This document shows, piece after piece, positions 40,845 through 49,215 of a stretch of 64,000 nucleotides of DNA (position 1 is the first letter of the stretch; each line of letters begins with the position of its first letter). Both the position numbers and the translations under genes were made by a program. The stretch is from CAZYAK01 sp964403335 (GTDB taxonomy: Bacteria > Patescibacteriota > Gracilibacteria > Peribacterales > Peribacteraceae), in assembly GCA_964403335.1 (NCBI GenBank), contig CAYOFI010000007.1:1-64000 (forward strand). The letters run 5' to 3'. The notes under the pieces are model-generated. The model saw only the letters and a program-made list of their open reading frames with translations, was not told the origin of the DNA and did not search any database.

Positions 40845-40939
40845 GGTTCACCATGCCCACATTTCCCCCCTTGCCCACCCCCCAAAAACCCCGCCTTTTC
40901 ACCAAAAACCCACCCCTTCTCTGCTACACTCTCCCCCGA

Positions 40940-41971
40940 ATGTCGCACGCCGCGATCATCGGTTTTGGACGCTATCTGCCGCGCTTCCGCCTGAAAACCT
41001 CTGCAATTGCGGAGCAGTGGAAGCAAGACGCGGACGGTATCGTGAGTGCGCTGGGCATCACGGAAAAAACCGTGCCCGGGAAGGATGAAGACAGTTTTAC
41101 CTTGGCGTTTGAGGCCGCGCGTCAGGCGATCGAGATTGCAGAGATCCAATCCTCGGAGATTTCCGCGATTTTCGTGGGCTCCGAAAGCCACCCCTACGCG
41201 GTGAAGCCGACGAGCTCGATGCTGGCTTCTGCGCTTGAGCTCCACCCATTTTCACACTGCGCAGATTTGGAATTCGCGTGTAAGGCGGGAACGGCAGGTA
41301 TGCAGATCGTGGATAGTATGGTGCGCAGCGGACAGATTCAATACGGCCTCGCGATTGGAACGGATACCGCGCAAGGCCGCCCAGGTGATGCGCTTGAGTA
41401 CACGGCAGCTGCGGGAGCCGCCGCATTTGTGATCGGCCCGGCAACGACGAAGAATGCACTTTGCAGACTCGATGCGACACTTTCATTTACGACTGATACT
41501 CCCGATTTTTGGCGAGCCGCTGATGAAAAGTATCCGCGTCATGCGGGAAGATTCTCCGGCGAGCCGGGATATTTCCGCCATGTAGAAGAAGCGACGCGGG
41601 GAATACTGGAGACGGCAAAAACGACTCTCGAAGAGATCGACCATATTGTGCTGCATATGCCGAATGCAAAATTCCCCAGCCAGATGGCCAAAAAGCTCGG
41701 CTTCACAAAAGAGCAGATGAAACACGGCTTCATCGTTCCGAAGGTCGGCAACACGTACAGTGCGTGTTCCCCGCTGGGACTGGCAGAAGTGTTGCAGCAT
41801 GCGGAGAAAGGCGAGCGCATCTTGCTCGTCTCCTATGGGTCTGGCTCCGGTTCTGATGCTTTTCTCTTCACTATGCTGCGCGATGGTGTGACGCTGCCGC
41901 CAGATGAACGCGAGGTGGAATACCTGACGTACGGGCAGTACGTGGATCATTCACACGCTTTAAAGGCATGA
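40940..41971 (+). CDS. Hydroxymethylglutaryl-CoA synthase, archaeal type
   Basis: A 343-aa thiolase-superfamily enzyme condensing acetyl-CoA with acetoacetyl-CoA. It matches the archaeal HMGS group: IIGFGRYLPRFRLKTSAIAEQW, IFVGSESHPYAVKPTSSMLASAL, the catalytic Cys in LEFACKAGTAGMQ, HMPNAKFPSQMAKKLG with the active His, and GNTYSACSPLGLAEVL. A TACACT box ends 9 nt before the ATG, giving a near-leaderless mRNA. It overlaps the thiolase gene by ATGA. In archaea HMGS and thiolase form a channelling complex bridged by a DUF35 protein; a DUF35-like domain follows downstream. Confidence 0.93.
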   Translation: MSHAAIIGFGRYLPRFRLKTSAIAEQWKQDADGIVSALGITEKTVPGKDEDSFTLAFEAARQAIEIAEIQSSEISAIFVGSESHPYAVKPTSSMLASALELHPFSHCADLEFACKAGTAGMQIVDSMVRSGQIQYGLAIGTDTAQGRPGDALEYTAAAGAAAFVIGPATTKNALCRLDATLSFTTDTPDFWRAADEKYPRHAGRFSGEPGYFRHVEEATRGILETAKTTLEEIDHIVLHMPNAKFPSQMAKKLGFTKEQMKHGFIVPKVGNTYSACSPLGLAEVLQHAEKGERILLVSYGSGSGSDAFLFTMLRDGVTLPPDEREVEYLTYGQYVDHSHALKA

Positions 41972-43128
41972 ACTCCCCCATCTACCTCACCGGCCAAGGA
42001 CAAACCCGCTTTGGCGAGCACTGGGACAAAAGCATCAAAGACTTGATGGAAGAAGCGATGGATAGCGCGATTGCGGCTTCCCCTTGCTCTGTTTTGGATA
42101 TCGATCTGATCGTGGTCGCGAACATGTTGGCCGAAGTCACAAACGGTCAGGCGCATTTGGGATCGCTCGCATCATCGCTCCTCCCCCACCACCCGCCCGC
42201 CCTCAGAGTGGAATCCGCGTGTGGTTCAGGAGCATTTGCATTGCATACAGCTTGCGCGATGCTGGAAAGCGGACGCGCCCGTAACGTCCTCGTCGTTGGA
42301 GTCGAGAAAATGACCGATGCATCGACGGAAGACACTGCCTCGGCGTTGATGGGGGCTGCGGATAGCGAGGAAGACCGAGCTTGTGGATTGAGCTTCCCGG
42401 GGATTTTTGGCCTCATCACGCAGCGCTACATGCATGAGTTTGGCTTGAGCCGTGAGGATTTAAGCTTGGTGAGTGCCGTCCATCATGCGCAGGCCGTCGA
42501 TAATCCTTTCGCGCAATTCCGCCAAGCAATCGCGCCCGAAGTCATTAGCAAGAGCGCGCTCATCGCCGATCCGTTGCGTCTCCTCGATTGCTCGCCGATT
42601 TCCGATGGCGCAGCCGCAGTGATTCTCTCGACCGAGCGCGCGAGCCCGTTCCGTCTTGCGGCATCGCAGATCGCCACGGACACACTGTCACTTACCAAGC
42701 GCGCCACGCTTACGTCATTTTCCGCGACGAAGGATGCGGCTGAAAGAGCGCTTGCAGAAGCCGAAATATTGATACGCGATGTTGAGCTTTTGGAAACGCA
42801 CGACTGTTTTTCGATCGCCGCGCTTATCAATCTGGAAGATTTGGGGTTTGCGGATCCGGGGAAAGGGATTGAGATCTATAAAAAATTATCGCATGACGCG
42901 GCCAAGAATGGCCGCTCCCCCAGTGGTAGTGTCTCCAAAGTATTAGGAGTGAATCGCAGCGGCGGACTCAAAGCCTGCGGTCATCCTGTTGCAGCCACAG
43001 GACTCAAACAGCTCATCGATCTGACCAAGCAACTCTCCGCAACCGGCGCGCAGTACGGGATGGCCCATAACTTTGGCGGGGCCTGCGCGACGTGTGGCAT
43101 TCATATTCTTGAACATTCTCCTGTATGA
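41968..43128 (+). CDS. Acetoacetyl-CoA thiolase, archaeal type
   Basis: A 386-aa thiolase supplying acetoacetyl-CoA to HMG-CoA synthase. Features: the nucleophile Cys in RVESACGSGAFALHTA, VGVEKMTD, DCSPISDGAAAVIL, the ETHDCFSIAALINLEDLG motif replacing NEAF-type loops in the SCP2-like group, GGLKACGHPVAATG with the active His, and the final GGACATCGIHIL with the second Cys. The 4-nt overlap with HMGS indicates translational coupling, expected for two enzymes of one complex. Inverted repeat H lies just after the stop. Confidence 0.93.
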   Translation: MNSPIYLTGQGQTRFGEHWDKSIKDLMEEAMDSAIAASPCSVLDIDLIVVANMLAEVTNGQAHLGSLASSLLPHHPPALRVESACGSGAFALHTACAMLESGRARNVLVVGVEKMTDASTEDTASALMGAADSEEDRACGLSFPGIFGLITQRYMHEFGLSREDLSLVSAVHHAQAVDNPFAQFRQAIAPEVISKSALIADPLRLLDCSPISDGAAAVILSTERASPFRLAASQIATDTLSLTKRATLTSFSATKDAAERALAEAEILIRDVELLETHDCFSIAALINLEDLGFADPGKGIEIYKKLSHDAAKNGRSPSGSVSKVLGVNRSGGLKACGHPVAATGLKQLIDLTKQLSATGAQYGMAHNFGGACATCGIHILEHSPV

Positions 43129-43153
43129 AGAATTCTAAATTTTCATCAGCGAA

Positions 43154-43243
43154 GCATGTCACCCTGAGCCTGTCGAAGGGCGACATGCGGTCCTATGGAA
43201 ATATTTCCTCGGCGTCATGGTTCGACAAGCTCACCACGACAGC
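43154..43243. repeat. Inverted repeat H (TGTCGAA/TTCGACA family)
   Basis: GCATGTCACCCTGAGCCTG and GGTTCGACAAGCTCACC arms with an A/T-rich centre. A relative of repeat G. Its right arm opens the frame of the next gene (ATG 43217) but is probably not translated. Confidence 0.88.
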
Positions 43244-43267
43244 TGGTGCCTGTTTTTCTCTATAAAT

Positions 43268-44188
43268 ATGCTCCCAACGTCCCCCATCTCGGCACGTGCC
43301 GCCGCAAAGCGCTCGCAGAAATTGCAGAGCGGCGTGATCGTCTCCTGGACGTTGCTGCATCATGCGCCTGCAGGATTCCCACACGGCCCGCGCGCGATCG
43401 GATTGGTGCGACTGGAAGATGGATCGCAGGTATTGGCACCGCTGTTGATGAAGTCACCTGTCATCGGCATGCACGTTGCGCCGCGCATGCGGCTCTCCGC
43501 TGTCACCAGCGAAAAACTGCGCATCTACGACATCGCATTTGAAGAGGCTGTGGTGGTGAAGCAACCGCATGAAGACGCGGAATTTCCGGGATACATCTTG
43601 GCGCTCACAGGACCGTCCGGCGTCGGAAAGTCGACGGTCAGCAAGATGTTGATTCATATGTTTGAGGAGTACGTGATGCCTGTTCCTATTTTGACGACAC
43701 GCGAGCGCCGCAAGGGTGATGACGGCGAATATCGGTATGTCTCTAAAAAAGTCTTCACGGACTTGCAAAAAAACGGCGAATTCGTGGCGTGGACGCATAT
43801 TCCGTCGGAGAGTGAAGATCGCTGGTATGGCTATCGCGGAAGCGATATTCGAGCGATCTGGGAAAAAGGGAAATTGCCGATTGTGATCACCGAAATGCAC
43901 CTGCTTCAGGGTCTGGCCAATCATTTTGGACGCCGGTCGATCCTCTCCTGTGGCCTTCTTCCACCCGGCAACAGCACCCGCAAAAAACTGTCGACGTTAC
44001 TGCACCGTCTCCGCGACCGCGGACGCGAGACCGATCAACACATCAAAGCCAGACTCAAGAACGCGAAGGAGGATTTGGACTTCTTTACAAAACGCAAAGA
44101 CCTGTTCGATCACTTGCTCGTGAACGACGATATCCATGCGGTGATTGCGGCTTTGCGAAAAAATGTGCCGGGTTTGGCTGGCGCCTGA
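43268..44188 (+). CDS. DUF35-like OB-fold fused to a guanylate kinase-like domain
   Basis: A 306-aa fusion. Residues about 15-100 (LQSGVIVSWTLLHHAPAGFPHGPRAIGLVRLEDGSQVLAPLL) resemble the DUF35 OB fold of archaeal HMGS/thiolase scaffolds, without the zinc ribbon. Residues about 110-306 form a guanylate-kinase-like P-loop domain: GPSGVGKST, LTTRERRKGDDGEYRYVS, NGEFVAW. Two positions of the GMP site look altered (YGYRGSD for YGTS; ITEM where IDVQG is usual). It follows the thiolase gene directly. It may be the cell's GMP kinase, or a kinase tethered to the mevalonate complex. ATG 43268 follows the repeat. Confidence 0.8.
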   Translation: MLPTSPISARAAAKRSQKLQSGVIVSWTLLHHAPAGFPHGPRAIGLVRLEDGSQVLAPLLMKSPVIGMHVAPRMRLSAVTSEKLRIYDIAFEEAVVVKQPHEDAEFPGYILALTGPSGVGKSTVSKMLIHMFEEYVMPVPILTTRERRKGDDGEYRYVSKKVFTDLQKNGEFVAWTHIPSESEDRWYGYRGSDIRAIWEKGKLPIVITEMHLLQGLANHFGRRSILSCGLLPPGNSTRKKLSTLLHRLRDRGRETDQHIKARLKNAKEDLDFFTKRKDLFDHLLVNDDIHAVIAALRKNVPGLAGA

Positions 44189-44267
44189 GCCAAGAAGTCT
44201 GAATTTTGACTTCGGGGTCATCTATTGTCCCATCACCACCCCAACCATAGGATTCTTGGCTTAGATC

Positions 44268-44276
44268 TGCTATAAT
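44268..44276 (+). promoter_or_regulatory. Extended -10 promoter of the glucan cluster
   Basis: TG-C-TATAAT at 44268-44276 without a clear -35, about 67 nt before the GT4 start. The leader contains no Shine-Dalgarno. Confidence 0.6.
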
Positions 44277-44342
44277 CAAGAGATTTTCCGCCCTTCGACA
44301 AGCGCAGGACGGAAAATACATACCAACACACAAGTACCAAAC

Positions 44343-45563
44343 ATGCCACTCCACACCCTCATGTTCGGATGGGAGTTCCCGCCCAAGCACTCTGGCGGGT
44401 TGGGTATTGCGTGTGAGGGACTCGTGCGCGGCTTACAAAAACACGGCGTGCAAGTGACGCTGGTATTGCCGAATCCCGTGGATGCCGGAGGCACGGTTGA
44501 TATCCGCCATCCGACCGAAGAGATGACCCGCACGATCCGCGTGCAAAGCCTCCTGGATCCGTACGATAACTTCGCTTCGTACGCAGACCGGCTGGATTCC
44601 TGGCGCAACGGGAAGACGATTGTGGACGATTTGTACGGCCCGGACTTGGGCGCGGCGGTGGAGCGGTACACGGCGTGCGCGGTGGAGATGACGAAGGATT
44701 TGCACCCCGACGTGATCCACTGCCACGACTGGATGACGTATGAAGCCGGGTTGTATGCGGGCAAGCATCACGGCAAGGCCGTGGTGGCCCACGTGCATGC
44801 CACGGAATTGGACCGCACGGATTTCCATCCGCACCAGTGGATAGCGGACCGCGAGCGCAGCGCGCTTTTGCGGTGCGACAAAGTGATCGCCGTCAGCCGC
44901 TATACCAAAGACATGCTCACACGCCACTACGGCATCCCCGCCGACCGCATCGCCGTCGTCCACAACGGGCATGACCAGCACACCACGCATATCGCCCCCA
45001 CATTGCTCTCCCAACACGGACACAAGCATTTGCCGCTCGTGCTGTTTTTGGGACGCCTGACGGTCCAGAAAAACCCGTGGCAATTCCTGGAGATCGCGTC
45101 TCGCATCCACAAGCACCGCCCCGACGTGCAGTTCTGCATGGCGGGCGACGGTCCGATGCTGGCCAGTCTGATCGACCGCTCATGCGACTTGGGACTGGGC
45201 GACCGCGTGATCTTCACAGGCCGCTTGAACCGGCGCGAAGTCCAAGCACTGCACCAGGAAGCCGACTGCTTCGTAATGCCGTCGCTCAGCGAGCCGTTCG
45301 GGCTCGTCGCGCTGGAGGCAATTGCGCACGGCACTCCCGTGATCGTCAGCAAACAATCCGGAGTCGCCGAAGTGCTCGATCACGCCTTCAAAGTGAATTA
45401 CTGGGACGCCGACTTAATGGCCGACTGCATCCTCACCATCCTCCGCGATGACGCACTCGCCCATCAAATGAAAAGCGAAGCCCCGCGCGTGCTGCAACGC
45501 CTGACGTGGAAAAACCAAGCGGGAGCAGTTCAGTCTATTTATCAAAATCTTATTCAAACTTAG
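44343..45563 (+). CDS. Glycosyltransferase family 4 (glycogen synthase-like)
   Basis: A 406-aa GT-B enzyme. N-terminal half: FGWEFPPKHSGGLGIACEGLVRGLQKHG, the nucleotide-sugar loop pattern of starch/glycogen synthase-like GT4 enzymes, and IHCHDWMTYEAG. C-terminal half: LVLFLGRLTVQKNPWQFLEIA and the E-x7-E region SLSEPFGLVALEAIAHGTPVIVSKQSGVAEVL. With the GH57 and GH15 genes that follow it most likely builds an alpha-glucan. The stop codon lies inside the left arm of inverted repeat I. Confidence 0.88.
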   Translation: MPLHTLMFGWEFPPKHSGGLGIACEGLVRGLQKHGVQVTLVLPNPVDAGGTVDIRHPTEEMTRTIRVQSLLDPYDNFASYADRLDSWRNGKTIVDDLYGPDLGAAVERYTACAVEMTKDLHPDVIHCHDWMTYEAGLYAGKHHGKAVVAHVHATELDRTDFHPHQWIADRERSALLRCDKVIAVSRYTKDMLTRHYGIPADRIAVVHNGHDQHTTHIAPTLLSQHGHKHLPLVLFLGRLTVQKNPWQFLEIASRIHKHRPDVQFCMAGDGPMLASLIDRSCDLGLGDRVIFTGRLNRREVQALHQEADCFVMPSLSEPFGLVALEAIAHGTPVIVSKQSGVAEVLDHAFKVNYWDADLMADCILTILRDDALAHQMKSEAPRVLQRLTWKNQAGAVQSIYQNLIQT

Positions 45564-45640
45564 TGAATAGTTGGTAGTGAGTAGTGAGTAGAAAAGCTCC
45601 ACTACAACCTACCAACTACCTACTACTCACTACTCACTAA
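45560..45640. repeat. Stop-proximal long inverted repeat I
   Basis: The left arm TTAGTGAATAGTTGGTAGTG (containing the GT4 stop) and the right arm CTACTCACTACTCACTAA, built of TAGTGAG words. It ends 5 nt before the GH57 start codon. Confidence 0.88.
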
Positions 45641-45645
45641 TTCTC

Positions 45646-46965
45646 ATGACGCACACACACTCCCCACTGATCTGCTTCTACTTCCAGGTCCATCAACCGT
45701 ACCGCTTGAAGGATCTGCGCATCACCGATATCGGCCAAGGGGATGCCGCGTACTTCGATGATGAAAAGAACGAAGCGATCTTCCGCAAAGTGGCGGAGAA
45801 GTGCTATCTGCCTGCGAATAAGCTGATGCTGGAACTGATCACACAGCATCCGAACTTCTCGATCGCCTATTCACTTTCAGGAGTATTTCTCGACCAATGC
45901 GAACAGTACGGACCCGATGTCTTGGAATCGTTCAGAGCATTGGCACGGACTGGACGAGTCGAATTTTTGGCGGAGACGTACTACCACTCGCTCTCGGCCA
46001 TCAAGTCACTGCCCGAATTCTGCGCACAAGTGAGCAAACATGTGCGAAAGATCCAGGACCTCTTCGGTCAAACACCGCAAGTCTTCCGCAACACCGAGCT
46101 CATCTACCGCAACGAACTTGCGCACACAGCACGTCTGATGGGATTCAAAGGCGTACTCGCCGAAGGTGCGGACCGATTGCTCCGTGACCGCAGCCCGAAC
46201 CATCCGTTCCTGCCTCCGACATTCCGCTTGTCCCATGGCATGGAAAACGTGATCGCGGCCAATCGTCCGCTCGCCAAGCGCTCGAACTCGATGCATCTGC
46301 TCCTCAAGAACTACCGCCTCAGCGATGACGTCGCGTTCCGTTTTTCGGATAAATCGTGGCTGGGCTTCCCGCTGAAAGCAGAGACATTCACGGATTGGCT
46401 CCTCGCCTCCGGCGGCTTCAACGTCAATCTCTTTATGGACTACGAAACCTTCGGTGAACACCAATGGGCCGATACGGGCATCTTCGATTTCCTCCGCGCC
46501 CTCCCCCGCATCTGGGAAGAGCGCGGCGTAGAGGCGGTCACGCCGTCGGAAGTGCTCAAGCGTTGGGAAACCAACGATTGGAACTACCACGAGCATATCG
46601 ACGCACATGAATACGTCTCCTGGGCCGATGCCGAACGCGACCTGTCCGCATGGCTGGGCAACGGCATTCAGCATGCTGCATTGAATGCCATCTATGCCCT
46701 CGAGCCCCTCGTCCGCGCATCGAACAACCCGGATCTCCTCGAAACCTGGCGCAAGCTGCAGACATCCGATCACTTCTATTACATGAGTACAAAGTTCTGG
46801 AGTGACGGAGATGTGCACAAATACTTCAGCCCGTACGATTCGCCGTATGAGGCGTATCGACGGTACTCACATGCGCTTTGCGATCTCAAAACCCGACTCG
46901 TTGACGAAAAACCAAATTCCAGAGACCAGAGACCAGGTACTACTGTTCATACTGATCACCCATGA
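45646..46965 (+). CDS. Glycoside hydrolase family 57 alpha-amylase-like enzyme
   Basis: A 439-aa retaining hydrolase or transglycosylase on alpha-glucans. GH57 regions: ICFYFQVHQPYR at the start, GRVEFLAETYYHSLSA, the nucleophile Glu in VFRNTELIYRNELA, and the acid/base Asp in NLFMDYETFGEHQW. The length fits the short bacterial alpha-amylase group. The last 18 residues (KPNSRDQRPGTTVHTDHP) are encoded by the left arm and loop of inverted repeat J and have no family counterpart, so the repeat appears to have extended the gene. The start follows repeat I without a promoter, so it is probably an operon member. Confidence 0.93.
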   Translation: MTHTHSPLICFYFQVHQPYRLKDLRITDIGQGDAAYFDDEKNEAIFRKVAEKCYLPANKLMLELITQHPNFSIAYSLSGVFLDQCEQYGPDVLESFRALARTGRVEFLAETYYHSLSAIKSLPEFCAQVSKHVRKIQDLFGQTPQVFRNTELIYRNELAHTARLMGFKGVLAEGADRLLRDRSPNHPFLPPTFRLSHGMENVIAANRPLAKRSNSMHLLLKNYRLSDDVAFRFSDKSWLGFPLKAETFTDWLLASGGFNVNLFMDYETFGEHQWADTGIFDFLRALPRIWEERGVEAVTPSEVLKRWETNDWNYHEHIDAHEYVSWADAERDLSAWLGNGIQHAALNAIYALEPLVRASNNPDLLETWRKLQTSDHFYYMSTKFWSDGDVHKYFSPYDSPYEAYRRYSHALCDLKTRLVDEKPNSRDQRPGTTVHTDHP

Positions 46966-47005
46966 TTGCTTCCTGGCTTTTAGTTTCTGGCTTCTGATTC
47001 CTCTC
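46906..47005. repeat. Long inverted repeat J overlapping the GH57 3' end
   Basis: AAACCAAATTCCAGAGACCAG... and ...TAGTTTCTGGCTTCTGATT arms; a relative of element E. The left arm is translated as the GH57 C-terminus and the right arm ends 4-5 nt before the GH15 start. Confidence 0.85.
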
Positions 47006-47009
47006 GTAT

Positions 47010-49100
47010 ATGCCCCGCTCCCTCGTCTTCGGTAACGGCCACGTCCTCGCATCGTTCGATGAACAGTTGCAGATGCGCGATTTGTACTTTCCGTACGTGG
47101 GCATGGAAGATCAGACGACCTACGGGCATGTGCACCGGGTGGGCGTCATGGTGGAAGGCAAAGGATTTTCCTGGTTCAACGACGGCCAGTGGAAGATCTC
47201 TCCGCGCTATGAACCCGATACGCTCGTGGGAAACTCGACGCTGGAGAACGCGAATTTGGGCATCGCCATCCGCGCGTGGGATTACGTGCATCCCGTGCAC
47301 AACATCATCCTGCGCCACTTTTTCGTGCGCAGTACGGACGGCCAGGAAAAGATCGTGAGAATCTTCTTCAATCATGATTTCCACATCTACAGCGACAAAC
47401 AGAAAGACACCGCTTTCTACGAGCCGTATACCAACTGCATGATCCACTACCGCGAGCAGCGGTATTTCTTAGTCGGCGGGCAGACCAGCGCTCCCAGCGG
47501 TCCCATAGCCGCAAATGGCGGCGCCACCGGCACGCGGTACGCCTCCGTCCTGCGCAGCATGGAAGGCCTCAAACCCAGCGGCCTTTCCTCCTATACCACC
47601 GGCAAAGCGGATTACCGCGGACTGGAAGGAACTTGGCGTGATGCCGAAGATGGCGAACTGTCCCGTCACCCCATCGAACAAGGCTCCGTCGATTCCACCG
47701 TCGCCATTCACTGCAAAGTGGAGAAAGACAAAGAGACGGATGTTGTCTTGTGGGTGTGTTTGGGCAAATCGTTGGAGGAAGTCTTGCGGCAGCAACAGAC
47801 CGTCATCGAAGAAACACCCGAACGGCTCCATCGCAACTGTAAAAACTATTGGAAGAGCTGGGCGAACAAAGTGCAACGCAGCTTCGGCTCGCTGTCACCG
47901 GAAGCGACCTCCCTCTACAAGCGGAGCCTGCTCACGATCCGGACACACGTGGACTCGCACGGCGGTATCGTGGCCGCGGCCGACAGCGACATCATGGCGT
48001 TCAATCGCGATACGTACACCTACGTCTGGCCGCGCGACGGCTCCCTCGTGTCCCTCGCACTCGACCGCGCCGGCTACGGCGAGGTGACCCGCAATTTCTT
48101 CCGCTTCTGCGCCAAAGCCCAATTGCCCGACGGCTACTTGCTCCATAAATACAATCCCGACGGCTCGCCGGGATCCTCGTGGCACCCGTGGCTGAAAGAC
48201 GGCGAGGCGCAGTTGCCGATTCAGGAAGATGAAACCGCTTTGGTGGTCTACGCGATGTGGAAGCATTTCCAAACGCAGCAAGACTTTGAATTCTTGCAGG
48301 AACTCTTCGAAACCTTCATCAAGAAAGCCGCGCAGTTCATGGTCGATTTCCGTGAGGAAGGCACCGGGTTGCCGCTCCCCAGTTACGACCCGTGGGAAGA
48401 GCACCGCGGCATCTTCACGTACACGACCGCGACGACGATTGCCGGACTCCACGCCGCCGCGCAGATCGCGCATATTCTGGGACATCACAAGCACTCGGAG
48501 AAATATCAAACCGCAGCCGACGAGATGCGCCAGGCGCTTCTGTTCCACTTGTTTGATGAAGACACGCATCGCTTCATGAAGAAGATCAAACGCAAAGACG
48601 GCCAGACCGTCGAGCGCGACACCACCCCCGACGCGAGCATCACGGCCATCTGGCACCTGGAAGTTCTGCCAGCGGATGATCCGCGGGTGGTATCGACCAT
48701 GAAGCAACTGGAGGAACATCTGCAGGTGCATACGCCAATTGGAGGCCTCGCGCGCTATCCCAACGATTACTACCAATCCGTCACCCCGCCCACCAAAGAG
48801 ATTCCCGGCAACCCCTGGATCATCACGACGCTCTGGGATGCGCAGTGGAAAATCGCGCTGGCCAAAACGACGGCGGAATTGGAGGAAGGCAAAAAACTGA
48901 TCGACTGGGCATGTTCGCATGCCACTCCTTCAGGATTGCTGCCCGAGCAATTGCACCCGCTCACGGGCGCGCCGCTCTCCGTCGCTCCGCTCACCTGGAG
49001 CCATGCGGTGTATGTGGAGACCGTGCTGAAGTACTTGGACAAAGAGCGGGAAATCCTCGGAAAAGAGATGTATAAAATGGTGAGTGACTGGAGAGATTAA
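47010..49100 (+). CDS. Glycoside hydrolase family 15 glucoamylase-type enzyme
   Basis: A 696-aa inverting glucosidase. N-terminal beta-sandwich (about 1-275; LVFGNGHVLASFDEQLQMRDLYFPYVG), then an (alpha/alpha)6 barrel with FNRDTYTYVWPRDGSLVSLALDRAGY, the acid Glu in YDPWEEHRGIFTYTTATTIAGL, and the base Glu in SGLLPEQLHPLTGAP followed by PLTWSHAVYVETVL. It has no signal peptide, so it probably acts on intracellular glucan or trehalose-type substrates. It is third in the GT4-GH57-GH15 series. Inverted repeat K begins at the stop. Confidence 0.93.
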   Translation: MPRSLVFGNGHVLASFDEQLQMRDLYFPYVGMEDQTTYGHVHRVGVMVEGKGFSWFNDGQWKISPRYEPDTLVGNSTLENANLGIAIRAWDYVHPVHNIILRHFFVRSTDGQEKIVRIFFNHDFHIYSDKQKDTAFYEPYTNCMIHYREQRYFLVGGQTSAPSGPIAANGGATGTRYASVLRSMEGLKPSGLSSYTTGKADYRGLEGTWRDAEDGELSRHPIEQGSVDSTVAIHCKVEKDKETDVVLWVCLGKSLEEVLRQQQTVIEETPERLHRNCKNYWKSWANKVQRSFGSLSPEATSLYKRSLLTIRTHVDSHGGIVAAADSDIMAFNRDTYTYVWPRDGSLVSLALDRAGYGEVTRNFFRFCAKAQLPDGYLLHKYNPDGSPGSSWHPWLKDGEAQLPIQEDETALVVYAMWKHFQTQQDFEFLQELFETFIKKAAQFMVDFREEGTGLPLPSYDPWEEHRGIFTYTTATTIAGLHAAAQIAHILGHHKHSEKYQTAADEMRQALLFHLFDEDTHRFMKKIKRKDGQTVERDTTPDASITAIWHLEVLPADDPRVVSTMKQLEEHLQVHTPIGGLARYPNDYYQSVTPPTKEIPGNPWIITTLWDAQWKIALAKTTAELEEGKKLIDWACSHATPSGLLPEQLHPLTGAPLSVAPLTWSHAVYVETVLKYLDKEREILGKEMYKMVSDWRD

Positions 49101-49196
49101 TGAAGAATTGAAAATGAAGAATGGAAAATTTTGGAAGCAGCTCTGAAACAGAATAGCTGCCATAATTTTCAATTCTCCATTCTCCATTTTCAATTT
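49100..49196. repeat. Stop-proximal long inverted repeat K (GAATTGAAAATG family)
   Basis: ATGAAGAATTGAAAATGAAG on the left and CTCCATTCTCCATTTTCAA on the right; the centre GAAGCAGCTCTG...AATAGCTGCC resembles those of B and F. It starts on the last base of the GH15 stop codon. Confidence 0.88.
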
Positions 49197-49215
49197 CCAT
49201 CGCTATACTCACACC

